This document shows, one piece after another, positions 54,401 through 57,400 of a stretch of 64,000 nucleotides of DNA; the stretch's first letter is position 1; the number at the start of each line of letters is the position of its first letter. Origin of the DNA: Anolis sagrei (lineage: Eukaryota; Chordata; Lepidosauria; Squamata; Anolidae). A program made the position numbers and the translations under genes. The stretch is from NCBI RefSeq assembly GCF_037176765.1, contig NC_090021.1:33550354-33614353 (forward strand), given 5' to 3'. The notes below the pieces were generated by a model. The model did not search any database. It was given only the letters and a program-made list of their open reading frames with translations, and was not told the origin of the DNA.

Positions 54401-57400
54401 CAAAGAAAGTACCAAATAATACAATCATATAGGAGAGCAGTTGCATCTTTAAAGGTCATAGATCTCTGAATGGTAGATAATGGAAACAAACCAAAGAGAA
54501 GAGTTCTGTGTTTTTTGTGCGCTCTGTGTACCTTTGTGGTTTCAGTTAGGAAACCGCAAAATACTCAGCTGTATAAAGAGCCTGAGGTTATAACTGGATG
54601 TTTTTCACTCTCTGTGTTCCTTGACTCTTAGCTTTACCCCCAAGCGAATTGCTAGAGATTTGTGAGCTTAGCCTGGAGAAGATGGGCTCCGTGTTTGCAG
54701 ACAGTAATGTTTACATGTTGCACATGATGTATCAGGCCATGGGAGTCTGTCTGTACATGCAGGATTGGGAGGGTGCTCTACGTTATGGACAGAAGATTAT
54801 CAAGCCATACAGGTAATGTCCTAAACTTTATTCTCCTTTTCTGTGGCATTTTAGAAGTACCTGCGAAGAAACACGCCCAGCAAAACACACCCTTGGTTTC
54901 CAGTCCAGTGAATAGATTTATGTCTTCAATCGAACACTCTCCCAGCAATTGAAGCCAAATAAGGATGTATAAAAGCACATGTCTATCTGTCCCTGATCAC
55001 AAGATCTTGGGATAACCCTTTTTATTTATTTAGGAAGCAAAGCTATTATGTGTTATAGAGCAACATTTTAGCAGGTAGATTTCTAGGAGGTTTAATCTAT
55101 TTAAATCTACATGTGAATATAACTAGATTAAAGGCGTTGGTGCAGTGGGTTAAACTGATTAGCTGCTGAACTTGCTGACCAAAAGGTTGGCAGTTTGAAT
55201 CCGGGTAGCGGGGTGAGCTCTCACTGTTAGGCCAAGCTTCTGCCAAACTAGCAGTTTGAAAGCATGCAAATGTGAGTAGATCAGTAGTTACCGCTTCTAC
55301 GGGAAGGTAACAGCACTCCATGCAGACATGCTGGCCACATGACCTTGGAGGTGTCTATGGACAATGTTGGCTCTTCAGCTTAGAAGTAGAGATGAGCACC
55401 ACCCGCCAGAGTTGAACACAACTAGACTTAATGTCAGGGGAAACCTTTACCTTTACCTTCTACCTAAAGGAAAATGATTCTTTTAAAATTACCATGGTCT
55501 GTAGGTATTATGGAAAGTGTCATTTTAGACCTTTTTTGTAGCTTATCATAGCCCATCTAAATTAAGAATTGTGCTTATTTGAATGGTGGATTGGGTTACC
55601 CACACTCGAGAATCCCCTAACCTCTCTTCCCCACAAAAAGCTGAAAATCAGCTGAAAATGGTTAAAATGTATCCCCACTTCTCCTTGAGACAAAGCTTTA
55701 CTTTGTGTATGACAGAAATGGGAGTACCTGCTACATAATCTTTTACAGTAAATGTAATTAATACTTTTTTTAAAAAAAGAGAGTTGCCTGGTGAATCAAA
55801 AATGTAAATTTGTGTGTGTGTTTAAAAGGTGGCTAATTGATAGGGAGGCTTCAACTATAAAGAATCAGTAATCCTGCCTTTTCTTTTTTGCTTCTGGCCA
55901 CGCTACTAGTTGACCAACTTTTTAAATTAGGAAGTATTTCCAGTCTGGGAGCAAATGGAAAGAAAACTAAGAAATCCTGATAAAACCAGTGAATTATGTG
56001 TAGGAAGAAAGCAGTGTGGCAGTTTTTCAGCAATTTTATTTTTTCAAAAAATTTAATAAACCCAACAATTGATCTGATGCAACCTGCAAGAGATCAGTGC
56101 CAGCAGAGAATCAGGCACAATAATTTTTAGGGAAATATCAACAAGAATGTTGAGAAGTTCTTCATTACAGAAACAAGAACCATGTTATTTAAACTCAATT
56201 TTTGCTTGTCAATCTTGGGCATAAAGCTTGTCACCCAGAGCTTTGCTAATTAAGTATTGTAGTTGAGTTATTACGAATCAATTTTGCTAATTAACTTCTT
56301 GGGTTTTGGGAGTCGGGTGGGTTGGTAGGGATTTTTCTTTTCTGGATTTCTCAGTTTATGCTGAATTTAAACATAGGCAGGTGTACACACAACTGCACCC
56401 CACCATGGGCCAGATATGAAAGGGAAGTGTGAAGATTTTTTGGTTAGGAAGGATTACCCAGAACCATTTGTTTGGGAAGCACCATTTGCAAAGATGTGCC
56501 ACTGTCAGCATTTTAAGCCTGGGGATGTTGTAGTTGCCTTGTGTTTGCCACTCTTGTGTGTCGGAAGGCTCTTCAGCAAATTATTATCTTCAGGCATGAT
56601 TTTTTCTCCAGCTGGGGAGTGTGAACAAGTCTCTCTCTTTGAATTGGATGCCAGTATGAGGTCATAGATCAGCTGGCAGGGCGTGGTGATTGGGAAAACA
56701 CAACGGCACACTCTTCCCCTGGGGCCTGAATCAGATTTATCACCCCAGTGATTTTCTGAGTTTTTACTGGCTTAGAGCCTGTCCTTCTAAGCTGGTTTGG
56801 GCTGGTTTGCACAACCGTGATAGTTTAGTGGGTTGATGCTTTACCTTGTAGGACTGCTTTTGGGTTACCACCCTTTCACTGAGCATTCATCCAAATGTGT
56901 ACAATGCTTTGCAGAGAGGCCATGACATGTTGAAAGATCATCCGTTGACCAAAGGCTCTTTCATGAGAACTCCAGGAATTAAACATGACAATAATTTAAA
57001 AGAAAGGGAAAAATGAGCAGAGTTTTTGCCCAGTGTGATATCAGGGTCATGTCAGGCTGTGGCTTATGATCTTGAGCTGAGCTGCTGTAGAACTTTGTTT
57101 AACTGGGTTTTCAAGCTCTGGTGAAATCTAATATGTGTTTCTTTTCCCTTTCCTTTTTTCCTGACTTTTTTGTAGCAAACATTATCCTTTATATTCCCTC
57201 AACGTGGCCTCCATGTGGCTGAAACTGGGGAGACTATACATGGGCCTGGAAAACAGAACTGCTGGTGTTAAGGCTTTGAAGAAGGTATATATATTTAGAA
57301 AAATTGTACTTCAAATTAAGTTTCTTAAGTCATACACAGAAATGCTTTTCTTTGAAGTATATCTGTGTCTAGGTATATCATATATTCAGAATTATGGCTG

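Larger units (their letters stand above)
51168..54637 (+). other. SMYD2: SMYD2 intron 9, AT-AC U12-type (minor spliceosome)
   Basis: The donor ATATCCTTT is at 51168-51176. The branch site TTCCTTGAC is at 54617-54625 and matches TTCCTTRAY. The acceptor AC is at 54636-54637, 13 nt after the branch A. Using these ends restores SPSELLE exactly. GT-AG choices nearby (GT at 51178, AG at 54630-54631) shift the frame to an early stop. The intron also contains an L2-like LINE fragment (about 52436-53790). Confidence 0.92.

Noticed and set aside
51176-54631. GT-AG ends for intron 9 (GT at 51178, AG at 54630-54631)
   Set aside because: The join shifts frame and stops soon after, while AT-AC restores the conserved SPSELLE junction and has U12 donor and branch motifs.
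56416-56667. 83-codon + strand frame in intron 10
   Set aside because: No homology that I recognise, no splice or promoter context, length expected by chance.
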